Part shown: in pieces, positions 21,683-30,532 of the stretch
Layout: the number at the start of each line of letters is the position of its first letter
Position numbering within the stretch: position 1 is the stretch's first letter
Assembly (NCBI RefSeq): GCF_010548375.1
Contig: NZ_JAAGLY010000001.1
Coordinates: 496,001 to 560,000, forward strand
Length of the DNA stretch: 64,000 bases
Direction: 5' to 3'
Origin: Streptomyces sp. SID13726
GTDB taxonomy: Bacteria; Actinomycetota; Actinomycetes; Streptomycetales; Streptomycetaceae
Notes under the pieces: model-generated
Databases searched by the model: none
What the model saw: the letters and a program-made list of their open reading frames with translations, nothing else
What the model was told of the DNA's origin: nothing
Program-made: the position numbers and the translations under genes

Positions 21683-23809
21683 CTACACGGGTCGCTGCAA
21701 CACCGTCATGCTGCGGTCCACCAGCGTCAGCCGGTCCCCGGCCTTGACCTTCGCCCCGGTGTCCGGCCGCACCCCGTCCGCGCGCGCGGTGTCGACGACG
21801 ACCTGCCACTGCCGGCCGTGGTTCACCGGCACCACGAACTCCAGCGTCTTCGGCGAGGCGTTGAACATCAGCAGGAACGAGTCGTCGGCGATGCGCTCGC
21901 CGCGGGTGCCGGGCTCGGAGATCGCGTTGCCGTTGAGGAACACCGTGAGCGCCGAGGCCTGCGCCCGGTCCCAGTCGCGCTGGGCCATCTCCTTGCCCTC
22001 GGGGGTGAACCAGGCGATGTCCGACAGCTCGTCGTGGGTGCCCTCCACCGGCCGCCCGTGGAAGAAGCGGCGGCGCCTGAAGACCGGATGGTTCTTGCGC
22101 AGCCACACCATCGCGCGCGTGAAGGCCAGCAGCTCGCTGCCCAGCCCCTCCTCGTCCGCGGACTCCGGCCAGCCCACCCAGGCCAGCTCGCTGTCCTGGC
22201 AGTAGGCGTTGTTGTTGCCGCGCTGGGTGCGCGCGACCTCGTCGCCGTGGCTGATCATCGGCACGCCCTGGGACAGCATCAGCGTGGCGACGAAGTTGCG
22301 CATCTGGCGGGCGCGCAGGGCCAGCACGTCCTGGTCGTCGGTGTCGCCCTCGACCCCGCAGTTCCAGGACCTGTTGTGGCTCTCGCCGTCGCGGTTGTCC
22401 TCGCCGTTGGCCTGGTTGTGCTTGTCGTTGTACGAGACGAGGTCGTGCAGGGTGAACCCGTCGTGGCAGGTCACGAAGTTGATGGAGGCCAGCGGGCGGC
22501 GCCCGTCGTCCTGGTAGAGGTCGGAGGAACCGGTCAGCCGGGACGCGAACTCCGCGAGCGCGCGCGGCTCGCCCCGCCACAGGTCCCGTACGGTGTCGCG
22601 GTACTTGCCGTTCCACTCGGTCCACAGCGGCGGGAAGTTGCCCACCTGGTAGCCGCCCTCGCCCACGTCCCACGGCTCGGCGATCAACTTCACCTGGGAG
22701 ACCACCGGGTCCTGCTGGACCAGGTCGAAGAACGACGACAGCCGGTCCACCTCGTGGAACTGCCGGGCCAGGGTGGCCGCGAGGTCGAAGCGGAAGCCGT
22801 CCACGTGCATCTCGGTGACCCAGTACCTGAGCGAGTCCATGATCAGCTGGAGGACGTGCGGGGACCGCATCAGCAGGGAGTTGCCGGTGCCCGTGGTGTC
22901 CATGTAGTAGCGGGGATCGTCGGTGAGGCGGTAGTACGACGCGTTGTCGAGGCCCTTGAAGGACAGCGTCGGGCCCAGGTGGTTGCCCTCGGCGGTGTGG
23001 TTGTAGACGACGTCCAGGATGACCTCGATCCCGGCTTCGTGCAGCGCCCTGACCGCCGACTTGAACTCCAGGACCTGCTGGCCGCGGTCGCCCCAGGAGG
23101 CGTACGCGTTGTGCGGGGCGAAGAAACCGATGGTGTTGTAGCCCCAGTAGTTGTTCAGGCCCATGTCGACCAGGCGGTGGTCGTTGACGAACTGGTGGAC
23201 CGGCATCAGCTCCAGGGTGGTGACGCCGAGCCCCACCAGGTGCTCGATGATCGCGGGGTGCGCGAGGGCGGCGTACGTGCCGCGCAGCTCCTCGGGGAGT
23301 CCCGGGTGCCGCATGGTGAGGCCCTTGACGTGCGCCTCGTAGATCACCGTCTCGTGGTAGCCGATCCGGGGCCGCCGGTCGTCGCCCCAGTCGAAGTACG
23401 GGTTCACCACGACCGACGTCATGGTGTGCGGCGCAGAGTCGAGGTCGTTGCGTTCGTCGGGGGCGTCGAAGTGGTAGCCGTAGACCTCCTCGCCCCAGCC
23501 GACGGCACCGCTGATCGCACGCGCGTACGGGTCGAGCAGCAGCTTCGCCGAGTTGCAGCGCTGACCGCGCTCGGGGGCGTACGGGCCGTGCACGCGGAAG
23601 CCGTAGCGCTGTCCGGGCATCACCCCGGGCAGATACGCGTGCCGGACGAACGCGTCGCTCTCGCGCAGTTCCACCGCCGTCTCCGAGCCGTCGTCGTGCA
23701 GCAGACACAGCTCTACTCGGTCCGCGGCCTCCGTGAAGACCGCGAAGTTGGTCCCGGCGCCGTCGTACGTGGCACCGAGTGGATACGCCTCTCCAGGCCA
23801 GACCTGCAT
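21683..23809 (-). CDS. glgX: Glycogen debranching enzyme
   Basis: 708 residues with an N-terminal CBM48 sandwich (WPGEAYPLGATYDGAGTNFA), a GH13 barrel and a C-terminal beta domain. Catalytic regions are DVVYNHTAEG (near 270), nucleophile Asp in VDGFRFDLAATL (near 345), acid Glu in LIAEPWD (near 381) and FVTCHDGFTL (near 455). It hydrolyses alpha-1,6 branch points of glycogen, giving linear chains for the downstream TreY. It is the first gene of the glgX-treY pair. The upstream region 23810-24003 should hold divergent promoters for it and for the amine-oxidase genes. Confidence 0.96.
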   Translation of the reverse strand: MQVWPGEAYPLGATYDGAGTNFAVFTEAADRVELCLLHDDGSETAVELRESDAFVRHAYLPGVMPGQRYGFRVHGPYAPERGQRCNSAKLLLDPYARAISGAVGWGEEVYGYHFDAPDERNDLDSAPHTMTSVVVNPYFDWGDDRRPRIGYHETVIYEAHVKGLTMRHPGLPEELRGTYAALAHPAIIEHLVGLGVTTLELMPVHQFVNDHRLVDMGLNNYWGYNTIGFFAPHNAYASWGDRGQQVLEFKSAVRALHEAGIEVILDVVYNHTAEGNHLGPTLSFKGLDNASYYRLTDDPRYYMDTTGTGNSLLMRSPHVLQLIMDSLRYWVTEMHVDGFRFDLAATLARQFHEVDRLSSFFDLVQQDPVVSQVKLIAEPWDVGEGGYQVGNFPPLWTEWNGKYRDTVRDLWRGEPRALAEFASRLTGSSDLYQDDGRRPLASINFVTCHDGFTLHDLVSYNDKHNQANGEDNRDGESHNRSWNCGVEGDTDDQDVLALRARQMRNFVATLMLSQGVPMISHGDEVARTQRGNNNAYCQDSELAWVGWPESADEEGLGSELLAFTRAMVWLRKNHPVFRRRRFFHGRPVEGTHDELSDIAWFTPEGKEMAQRDWDRAQASALTVFLNGNAISEPGTRGERIADDSFLLMFNASPKTLEFVVPVNHGRQWQVVVDTARADGVRPDTGAKVKAGDRLTLVDRSMTVLQRPV

Positions 23810-24005
23810 GGAACGACTCTTTCAGCTGTCCCGCGCCGCGTGGGGCGCCTTGGCCTCGAGTGTCCCCGAAAGTGATGGAACCACCTATGACTTACGTCCC
23901 TCTTACCGTGCGACCAGTGCACAGGCCGATCACAGGATCGGTCTGTGCCGAATCCATTGGGGCTGACACGTACTCCCGGAGTTGCCCGGGGAGTAGGGGG
24001 AAGAT

Positions 24006-24827
24006 GTGCGCGAGATAGTGCACCGCCACCTCGGCAAGGTGGTGGCAGGTGCGGCCATCGCGGTGGCCGGGACCGCCGTGATGATCGGGATCACCCTGCC
24101 GGGCACGGCGGGAGCGGACGACTCAGGTGGCGGCAAGGGCGGCGCGGCGCAGTCCGCGGCGCCGGCGGGCCAGGGCGAGGGCCAGAGCGGGGCGGTGGCG
24201 CCCGGTGTGGTCGAACAGGCCCCGGCCGAGGGCGAGAAGGGTAAGGGCCGCGACCCGCTCACCGACGACGAGATGAAGCGGGTCGAGCAGCTCGCCGTCA
24301 GCCGTCAGATGTTCAACACCACCGAGGACGTGGAGGGCGATCGCGGCCCCGAGCGGCTCACCGTCGACCTCGCCGACCCGAAGGCCGGCGAACTGGACGA
24401 CCCGAACGCGCCCCGGCGCGCGGACGTGACGTTCTACGACTACCGGGACGACACCCTCGTCACCAAGACCGTCGACATCGCCACCGGCAAGGTCGTCGCG
24501 ACCGGCACCCAGCACGGCGTTCAGCCGCCGCTGAGCAGCGCCGAGTACGCGGAGGCGGCGACCCTGCTGATCGCCGACCCGCTCGGCGCGGACCTCAAGT
24601 CCGACTACAAGGACGCCACCAGCAAGGAACTCACCTCTCCCGACCAGCTGCTGCTCACCGGCGCGGTGTACCGGGCGATCCCGGGCGGCCAGCCCGCGAC
24701 GCTCGACAAGTGCGGCGAACACCGCTGCGTGCGGCTGTTCCCGAAGGTGAAGAACGGCCCCTGGATCGATGCCAGGTCCTTCGTGATCGATCTGAGCGCC
24801 CGCAAGGTCGCCAAGCTCGGTCGCTGA
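24006..24827 (+). CDS. Secreted protein resembling the N-terminal (N2/N3) domains of copper amine oxidase
   Basis: 273 residues: a signal peptide (hydrophobic core about 11-32, ending near TAGAD), a Gly/Ala/Gln-rich linker (about 38-80), then a domain whose segments DPLTDDEMKRVEQLA and RRADVTFYDYRDDT, followed by a VD-A-GKVVATGTQHGVQPPLSS stretch, resemble the N2 and N3 domains of copper amine oxidases. It lacks any catalytic residue of that family. The gene for the catalytic-like domain follows after 57 bp on the same strand with its own signal peptide, so the two probably assemble outside the cell. GTG 24006 has GGGGGAAG just upstream. The match is by eye. Confidence 0.7.
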   Translation: MREIVHRHLGKVVAGAAIAVAGTAVMIGITLPGTAGADDSGGGKGGAAQSAAPAGQGEGQSGAVAPGVVEQAPAEGEKGKGRDPLTDDEMKRVEQLAVSRQMFNTTEDVEGDRGPERLTVDLADPKAGELDDPNAPRRADVTFYDYRDDTLVTKTVDIATGKVVATGTQHGVQPPLSSAEYAEAATLLIADPLGADLKSDYKDATSKELTSPDQLLLTGAVYRAIPGGQPATLDKCGEHRCVRLFPKVKNGPWIDARSFVIDLSARKVAKLGR

Positions 24828-24884
24828 ACCGCCCCCTCCGTCCACTTTTCCCACTTGCTCCTTCCGCAAGGGAGTCATTTCTTC

Positions 24885-26201
24885 ATGCGTGTCAACAGAA
24901 TCAGCCGCGCCCGCACGCACGCCGCGATCGGTGTGTCCGTGGCCGCGCTGGCCGCCGGTGTCACCACCGGTGCGGGACCGGCCGCCGCACAGCCCAAGGC
25001 CGCCGCCGCGGCCGCGGAGTGCAGCACCGCCTACAAGATCGAGCAGAAGCTCTCCAGCGGCACCACCTGGCGCATGTGCTGGCGCTACGACAGCAAGGCC
25101 GGCCTCACCCTGGAGAACATCTCCTACCAGCCCAAGGGCGAGAGCGCGCCGATCAAGGTCCTCAACAGCGCCCGGCTCGGCCAGATCCACGTCCCCTACG
25201 ACGACGGCAGCGTCGAGTACGACGACCTGACGGGCTTCGGCTTCGCCCAGGGCCTGATGAACCTGGACCCGGGCGAGTGTCCCGGCGGCACCATCAAGAG
25301 CGTCAAGGTCCCGGACTCCTGGGACCCGGACCACCCGAACGTCAACGGCCTGTGCACCACGACCCGTTCGCGCGGCCACGCCTACCGCATGCAGGGCGAC
25401 AGCGCCAACAAGGTCTACCAGGCCCAGGGCAAGGACCTGCTCGTCTACTCGGTCAACCAGGTCGGCTGGTACGAGTACATGACCGAGTGGCGCTTCCAGG
25501 ACGACGGCACCATCACCATGAACCTCGGCGCGACCGGCAGCCTCTCCTACGAGGACTACGACGCCGGCGACGGCCGCGGCTGGCCCATCGGCAAGGGCCC
25601 GCGCGCCCAGGCCACCAGCCACAGCCACAACGCCTTCTGGCGGCTCGACTTCGCCCTCGACGGCTCCTCCAAGAACACCGTCGAGCAGTACGACTCCACG
25701 GTCGCCGCCCCCGCCCAGGGCCAGCAGGCGCCTACCACCAAGACCACCCGCACCAAGGTCACCAAGGAACTCGCCGGCGACGCCAAGAGCTACCGCTGGT
25801 GGCGCATGGTCAGCGCGACCGGCAAGAACGCCGACTGGCACCCGCGGTCGTACGAGATCGTCCCCGGGCCGAGCACCAAGTACCCGGGCCGCAGCTTCAC
25901 CAAGCACGACGTGTACTTCACCGAGTACAACCAGTGCGAGCAGTTCGCCAGCAACAACACCGGCAACTGCGCCGCCGGAGCGGGCAATTCCGTCGACAAG
26001 TGGGTCAACGGCCAGACGCTCACCCACCCCGTCGTCTGGATGAACGTGGGCTTCCACCACATCGCCCGGGACGAGGACCAGCAGCCGATGCCGGTCCACT
26101 GGCAGGGCTTCTCCATCGCCCCGAGGGACGTCACGGCTATGAATCCGCTCACTCCGGCCGAGCTCGCGGGGCAGAACGGTCACTGGGAGCCCGGTAGTTG
26201 A
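24885..26201 (+). CDS. Secreted copper amine oxidase catalytic-domain protein
   Basis: 438 residues with a Sec signal (about 1-35). The rest follows the amine-oxidase catalytic domain in order: WRMCWRYDSKAGLTLENISY, LGQIHVPYDDG, two spaced Cys (132 and 157), VGWYEYMTEWRFQDDGTI, SHSHNAFWRLDFALDG (His 246 and 248 as copper ligands), RTKVTKEL, and FHHIARDEDQQPMPVHW with the third His. The topaquinone precursor Tyr (NY[DE]Y) corresponds to Y196, but the Asn before it is Trp. The catalytic Asp of the DTG region is not clearly retained. Active enzymes oxidise primary amines to aldehydes, ammonia and peroxide. ATG 24885 follows AAGGGAGT. The family assignment is firm; activity is not. Confidence 0.75.
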   Translation: MRVNRISRARTHAAIGVSVAALAAGVTTGAGPAAAQPKAAAAAAECSTAYKIEQKLSSGTTWRMCWRYDSKAGLTLENISYQPKGESAPIKVLNSARLGQIHVPYDDGSVEYDDLTGFGFAQGLMNLDPGECPGGTIKSVKVPDSWDPDHPNVNGLCTTTRSRGHAYRMQGDSANKVYQAQGKDLLVYSVNQVGWYEYMTEWRFQDDGTITMNLGATGSLSYEDYDAGDGRGWPIGKGPRAQATSHSHNAFWRLDFALDGSSKNTVEQYDSTVAAPAQGQQAPTTKTTRTKVTKELAGDAKSYRWWRMVSATGKNADWHPRSYEIVPGPSTKYPGRSFTKHDVYFTEYNQCEQFASNNTGNCAAGAGNSVDKWVNGQTLTHPVVWMNVGFHHIARDEDQQPMPVHWQGFSIAPRDVTAMNPLTPAELAGQNGHWEPGS

Positions 26202-26316
26202 GATTGACCCTGTCCATCCGGCTGCACCGCCGACCGCTCCCGGAGTACCCTTCCTTGATCGTTGGGTGGGGCAGTCCCCCCGGGGGATGCTCGGGGGAGC
26301 GGAAGGCGGTGCGCGG

Positions 26317-27561
26317 GTGGGCTCGGGAGGGCTGGAGTTGCCCCCTGGTGACGAGGGTCACGAGGGGAACTCCGCAGACGTCCCGCCCGGCACGGTGTCC
26401 CTGGCACGGCCGATGGACGCGGGGGCGACGATCGGGCCGGAGCTGGACTGGGACGCCGAGGCCTGGCGTGAGGTGCGTACGCGCGCGCAGCGGGCCGGCC
26501 GGGCCTACATCTGGCTGAACCTCGTCGAACAGCGGCTGCGCGCCGTCGTGGCCGCTGTTCTGCGCCCCATCTACGAACCGGTCCACGGCCACGACGACTG
26601 GGTCGTCGCCGCTGCCGGACCGGCCGGACAGGAGTGGGTCCAGCGCGCGGTCGCCGTCCGCGAAGTCAGCCGCCGCAAGGGCTACTTGCTCGACCCGGCC
26701 GATGACAACGTCCTCAGCTTCCTCACGCTCCCGCAGCTGCGCGAGCTGATGGTGCAGCACTGGCCGTGCTTCGAGCCCTACTTCGACGAGCGCCGGGACG
26801 TCGAACTCGCGCTGGACGAGCTGGAGGTGACGCGCAACGTCGTCTCCCGCAACCGGGCCCTGTCCGAGGCCGTCCTCGGCCAGGCCGAGCGCGCCTCCGC
26901 CAAGCTCCTGGAGATACTCGGCGCCGGAGGTGACGTGCCCTCCGCGCGGCGGCTGCCCGTCGACGCCGTCGAGGACCTGGTGGGCGACCGGTACGCCGAC
27001 GTGGTCGCCGTGCACCCCGACCGGGTGCGGCTGCTGCGGCAGTTCCCCGCCGAGGACATCTTCGGCGGCGCCCGCCGCCTGGACGCCGTCGGCATCGGCC
27101 TCAACCTCCTCGTGCAGAACTTCTCCGGCCGCCGGCTGGTCCGCCTCGCCGAGGCCGGCTGCCGGGTGCGGCTGCTGTTCCTGAACCCGGCCTCCAGCGC
27201 GGTCAAGCGGCGCGAGCGGGAACTGGGCATGAAGCGGGGCGAGTTGAGCCGCGCGGTCGAGATGAACATCCTGCACATGCGCCGGGTGCGGTCGCGGCTG
27301 CGTGACCCCGGCGCCTTCGAGATCCAGGTCTACGACGACACCCCGCGCTTCTCCGCCTACCTCGTGGACGGCGACGGCACCGACGGCATAGCGGTCGTGC
27401 AGTCCTATTTGCGCCGGTCGCGGGGGATGGAGGCACCGGTGCTCGTGCTGCGCAACGGCAACCGGCTGGTGAAGGCAGGCGACGTCGACGACAGCGGCCT
27501 CTTCCCGACCTACCGCGAGGAGTTCGAGACGAACTGGGTGGATTCGCGTCCGGTGTCCTGA
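26317..27561 (+). CDS. SAV2148-family HEPN-domain protein
   Basis: 414 residues matching, from memory, a Streptomyces-wide family named for SAV2148: an N-terminal disordered tail, an all-helical HEPN-like domain (about 50-200) and a C-terminal alpha/beta domain (about 230-400) containing GIGLNLLVQNF and RLLFLNPASSAVKRRE. Active HEPN RNases carry R-x4-6-H; here the corresponding RNVVSRNRALSE has Arg where His would be, so nuclease activity is doubtful. The start is GTG 26317 with GGAAGG upstream. It stands alone between the amine-oxidase genes and the exonuclease gene. Its role is unknown. Confidence 0.75.
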   Translation: MGSGGLELPPGDEGHEGNSADVPPGTVSLARPMDAGATIGPELDWDAEAWREVRTRAQRAGRAYIWLNLVEQRLRAVVAAVLRPIYEPVHGHDDWVVAAAGPAGQEWVQRAVAVREVSRRKGYLLDPADDNVLSFLTLPQLRELMVQHWPCFEPYFDERRDVELALDELEVTRNVVSRNRALSEAVLGQAERASAKLLEILGAGGDVPSARRLPVDAVEDLVGDRYADVVAVHPDRVRLLRQFPAEDIFGGARRLDAVGIGLNLLVQNFSGRRLVRLAEAGCRVRLLFLNPASSAVKRRERELGMKRGELSRAVEMNILHMRRVRSRLRDPGAFEIQVYDDTPRFSAYLVDGDGTDGIAVVQSYLRRSRGMEAPVLVLRNGNRLVKAGDVDDSGLFPTYREEFETNWVDSRPVS

Positions 27562-27672
27562 ACTGTCCCGGAGGGGGGCGGCGGTAAGCGGAACGCGGTC
27601 CTCTGATTGTCAGTGGCGCATGGGATGGTGGAGACCACTGGGGGAAAGCACCACCAAGAAGGGGGACCGCCC

Positions 27673-28395
27673 ATGGGCTGGCACCGAGAGCTGCTGATCG
27701 GCTTCGACCTGGAGACGACCGGCACCGATCCGCGCGAGGCGCGCATCGTCACGGGAGCCGTGATCGAGGTCAGGGACGGGCAGCCGATCGGACACCGGGA
27801 GTGGCTGGCGGACCCGGGCGTGGAGATCCCGGCCGACGCCGTCGCGGTGCACGGCATCAGCAATGAGCGCGCCACCGCCGAGGGCCGCCCCGCCGACCAG
27901 GTCGCCGACGCGATCGCCGACGTCCTGACGACCTACTGGAAGACGGGCGTGCCGGTCGTCGCGTACAACGCCGCGTTCGACCTGAGTCTGCTCGCCGCCG
28001 AACTGCGCCGCCACGACCTGCCGTCGCTGCGGGAGCGCCTGGGCGGCCTCGACCCCGCCCCGGTCATCGACCCGTACACCATCGACCGCTCGGTGGACCG
28101 CTACCGCCGCGGCAAGCGCAACCTCGAAGCGGTCTGCACCGAGTACGGCATCGCGCTCGACGCCGCCCACGACGCCTCCGCCGACGCCCTGGCCGCGGCC
28201 CGGCTCGCCTGCGCGATAGCCGCCCGCCACCCCAAGGTCGCCGCCTTCGGCCCGGCGGAACTGCACCGCCGCCAGATCGAGTGGTACGCGGAATGGGCGG
28301 CGGACTTCCAGGAGTTCCTGCGCCGCAAGGGCGACGAGACAGCGGTGGTCGACGGCACCTGGCCGCTGCGGGAGCCGGCGGACGAGACGGTGTGA
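27673..28395 (+). CDS. DnaQ-like DEDDh 3'-5' exonuclease
   Basis: 240 residues with the three exonuclease motifs: FDLETTGTDP (Exo I, near residue 11), VAYNAAFDLSLL (Exo II, near 100) and the C-terminal AHDASADALAAA (Exo III with His and Asp, near 162). It resembles the epsilon subunit of DNA polymerase III and stand-alone proofreading or RNase T-like nucleases; it lacks polymerase and GIY-YIG domains. ATG 27673 has AAGGGGGA upstream, while the open frame continues to 27607 without one. It is convergent with the EamA transporter gene. Confidence 0.9.
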   Translation: MGWHRELLIGFDLETTGTDPREARIVTGAVIEVRDGQPIGHREWLADPGVEIPADAVAVHGISNERATAEGRPADQVADAIADVLTTYWKTGVPVVAYNAAFDLSLLAAELRRHDLPSLRERLGGLDPAPVIDPYTIDRSVDRYRRGKRNLEAVCTEYGIALDAAHDASADALAAARLACAIAARHPKVAAFGPAELHRRQIEWYAEWAADFQEFLRRKGDETAVVDGTWPLREPADETV

Positions 28396-28419
28396 GCGAG
28401 CGTCACTCCGGCGCCGGGC

Positions 28420-29490
28420 TCAGCAGCGGGGCACACGCGACCGACGCCACCCGCGGTCCGGTCGCTCGGCGGTACCGGCATCGCTGAACCCGACCGACAG
28501 GGCATGCGTCGTGGACGGCGGTGTCGGCGGTGTCGGCGGTGTTGTCGGGGGAGTCCTGGCCGGGCATCGGATGTCCTCCTCGGTGGGCTGAACCGCGGTG
28601 CGGGGCAGGGTGGTTGTGCGGTGGGCGCGTTCCACGGCCTGGCCCCAGTACGTGCCGGCGACCATCAGCACCGCCCCCAGCCCGGTCAGCGCCGTGAAGT
28701 GCTCGCCGCCCAGACCGACGCCCACCGCGGCGGCCCAGATCGGCTCCGTGCCCAGCAGCAGGCTGGCCCGGCTGGCCGAGGTGCGCTGCACCGCCCAGGT
28801 CTGCGCGAGGAAGGCGAACACGCTGCAGAACAGGGCGAGATAGAGCAGCTGCGTCCAGGTGGCCGCGTCGGCACGGGCCAGGGTGGGAAGGTCGCGCGCG
28901 GCCGGGACCAGGAACAGGGCCGTGCCGACGAGGGTCTGCACGGAGGTGAGGTGCAGCGGCCGTATCGCCCGGCCCGCGGTGAGCCGGCCGACCAGCGCCA
29001 CATGGCCCGCCCGCACGACCGCGGCGCCGAGCATCAGCAGGTCACCGAGGCGGGGCGCGTGGAAGCCGTTGCCCGCCATGAGGAGCGCGACCGCCAGGAC
29101 GCAGACACCGGCGGCGGCGTAGAAGACGGGAGGCAGGCCGCCTCGGTGACCGGTGCGGTCGAGGAGCGGGGTGAGGACGATGGTCAGGCTGATGATGAGC
29201 CCCGCGTTGGCGGCGCTGGTGTGGGCGACGCCGTACGTCTCCACGACCAGGACGGCCGCCTGGGTGAGCCCCAGGGGCAGTCCGGCCCGGAGTTCCTCGC
29301 GGGTCCACCGGCGCGGTCCTCGCCCGGCGGCGACGACTCCCAGGCAGGCGAGCGCGGACAGGGCGTAGCGGGCGAAGAGCACCAGCAGGACGGGGAGAGC
29401 GGCGGTCGCCGTCTGGGCGGAGAGATAACTCGAACCCCAGACGATCGCGACCAGCAGGAGTACCGAGTCGGTACGGCGGGCGTCGGACAC
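28420..29490 (-). CDS. EamA/DMT-superfamily transporter
   Basis: 356 residues with ten hydrophobic segments in two EamA repeats (IVWGSSYLSAQ near residue 15; the second repeat begins around 150), followed by a proline/threonine-rich, unstructured C-terminal tail of about 70 residues that includes a TPPTPPTPP run from a 9-bp tandem repeat. Family members export metabolites or amino acids. GTG 29490 was chosen since an AGGGTGG lies upstream; the frame could start at 29505. A LysR-type gene is divergent from it over an 80-bp gap, so that regulator probably controls it. The tail may be a late extension of the reading frame. Confidence 0.88.
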   Translation of the reverse strand: MSDARRTDSVLLLVAIVWGSSYLSAQTATAALPVLLVLFARYALSALACLGVVAAGRGPRRWTREELRAGLPLGLTQAAVLVVETYGVAHTSAANAGLIISLTIVLTPLLDRTGHRGGLPPVFYAAAGVCVLAVALLMAGNGFHAPRLGDLLMLGAAVVRAGHVALVGRLTAGRAIRPLHLTSVQTLVGTALFLVPAARDLPTLARADAATWTQLLYLALFCSVFAFLAQTWAVQRTSASRASLLLGTEPIWAAAVGVGLGGEHFTALTGLGAVLMVAGTYWGQAVERAHRTTTLPRTAVQPTEEDIRCPARTPPTTPPTPPTPPSTTHALSVGFSDAGTAERPDRGWRRSRVPRC

Positions 29491-29570
29491 CTGCCCACCC
29501 TGCACCGACCTGTCTCTGAAGCCCAGAACCAGTTTCTTAAAGGATCTTTTAGCGCTCCTACACTGTAGGG
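29491..29570. promoter_or_regulatory. Divergent promoter region with two inverted repeats
   Basis: The 80-bp gap between the transporter and lysR starts holds a perfect 6-1-6 inverted repeat CCTACA-C-TGTAGG at 29557-29569, ending one base before the lysR ATG, and a looser AAAG-GAT-CTTT repeat at 29540-29550. Unusually AT-rich for this genome. LysR proteins typically bind such T-N11-A dyads between divergent genes, so autorepression by the regulator is likely; this is inference. Confidence 0.55.
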
Positions 29571-30482
29571 ATGGACGAGAGACAGCTGCGGATCCTGCGG
29601 GAACTCGGCGAGCTCGGCAGCGTCACCGCCGTCGCCGAGGCGCTGCTGGTGACCCCGTCGGCGATCTCGCAGCAGCTGAGACTGCTCCAGCGCTCGGTCA
29701 AGGTGCCGCTGACCGAGCGTGACGGGCGGCGCCTGGTGCTGACGGACGCCGGGCAGGCGCTGGCGGGCGCGGCGGTGGAGGTCGAGACGGCGCTCGCGCG
29801 GGCCCGGCACACGGTCAAGGAGTTCGTGGCCCGGCCCGGCGGCGAGGTGTCGGTGGCGGCGTTCCACAGCGCGGGCGCGGCGTTCTTCCCGCTGCTGCTC
29901 GGCGCCCTGACCGGCCCTGGCCGCCCGGTGCCGAGACTCTCCGACGAGGACGTCCAGCAGGAGGACTTCCCCCGCCTCACCCGCGAGTACGACATCGTCC
30001 TGGCCCACCGCCTGGACCATGCCCCGCCCTGGCCGCCCACGGTCACCGCCACGACCCTGCTGCGCGAACCCCTGGACGTGGCCATGCCCGCCGACCACCC
30101 CCTCGCCGCGAAACGCCGGGTGACGCCGGCAGACGTGGCCGATGAGCCGTGGATCACCGTCCACGACGGCTTCCCGGTCCTGGCGGTCGTCGAGGCCGTC
30201 GCCGCCGCGGCGGGCCGCCGTCTCCGTCTCGCCCACCGCATCAACGAGTTCGCGGTGGCGGCGGAGGTGGTCGCGGCCGGCGGAGGCCTCGCGCTGATGC
30301 CCCGCTGGACGGTACGCCCACACCCCGCCCTGGTCCTCAGACCCCTCACCGGAGTGCACGCGAGCCGCCACATCGACGCCCTGTACCGCCCGGAGAGAAC
30401 AGCCCGCACAGCGGTCCGCACGGTACTGACGGAACTGGGCCGCGCCGCGAGGAGTATCCGGGGCCGGGAGGAGACCCCGTGA
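29571..30482 (+). CDS. LysR-family transcriptional regulator
   Basis: 303 residues with an N-terminal winged helix-turn-helix (residues ~3-60: LGSVTAVAEALLVTPSAISQQLRLLQ) and a C-terminal periplasmic-binding-like effector domain (about 90-290). It is divergent from the EamA exporter, the usual layout for a regulator of its own neighbour; the effector is probably a substrate of that transporter. The start ATG 29571 begins inside or just after a palindrome, so it may be transcribed with almost no leader. No Shine-Dalgarno site is visible. Confidence 0.93.
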   Translation: MDERQLRILRELGELGSVTAVAEALLVTPSAISQQLRLLQRSVKVPLTERDGRRLVLTDAGQALAGAAVEVETALARARHTVKEFVARPGGEVSVAAFHSAGAAFFPLLLGALTGPGRPVPRLSDEDVQQEDFPRLTREYDIVLAHRLDHAPPWPPTVTATTLLREPLDVAMPADHPLAAKRRVTPADVADEPWITVHDGFPVLAVVEAVAAAAGRRLRLAHRINEFAVAAEVVAAGGGLALMPRWTVRPHPALVLRPLTGVHASRHIDALYRPERTARTAVRTVLTELGRAARSIRGREETP

Positions 30483-30532
30483 TCAGCGGTGTCCGACGCG
30501 GCGGTAGTCGGTCAGGCGCCACCCCCGAGCGC

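Noticed and set aside
19205..23875. 1556-codon open frame on the plus strand
   Set aside because: Mirror frame of treY and glgX, which have full catalytic motifs; the plus-strand product is low-complexity Arg/Gly/Val.
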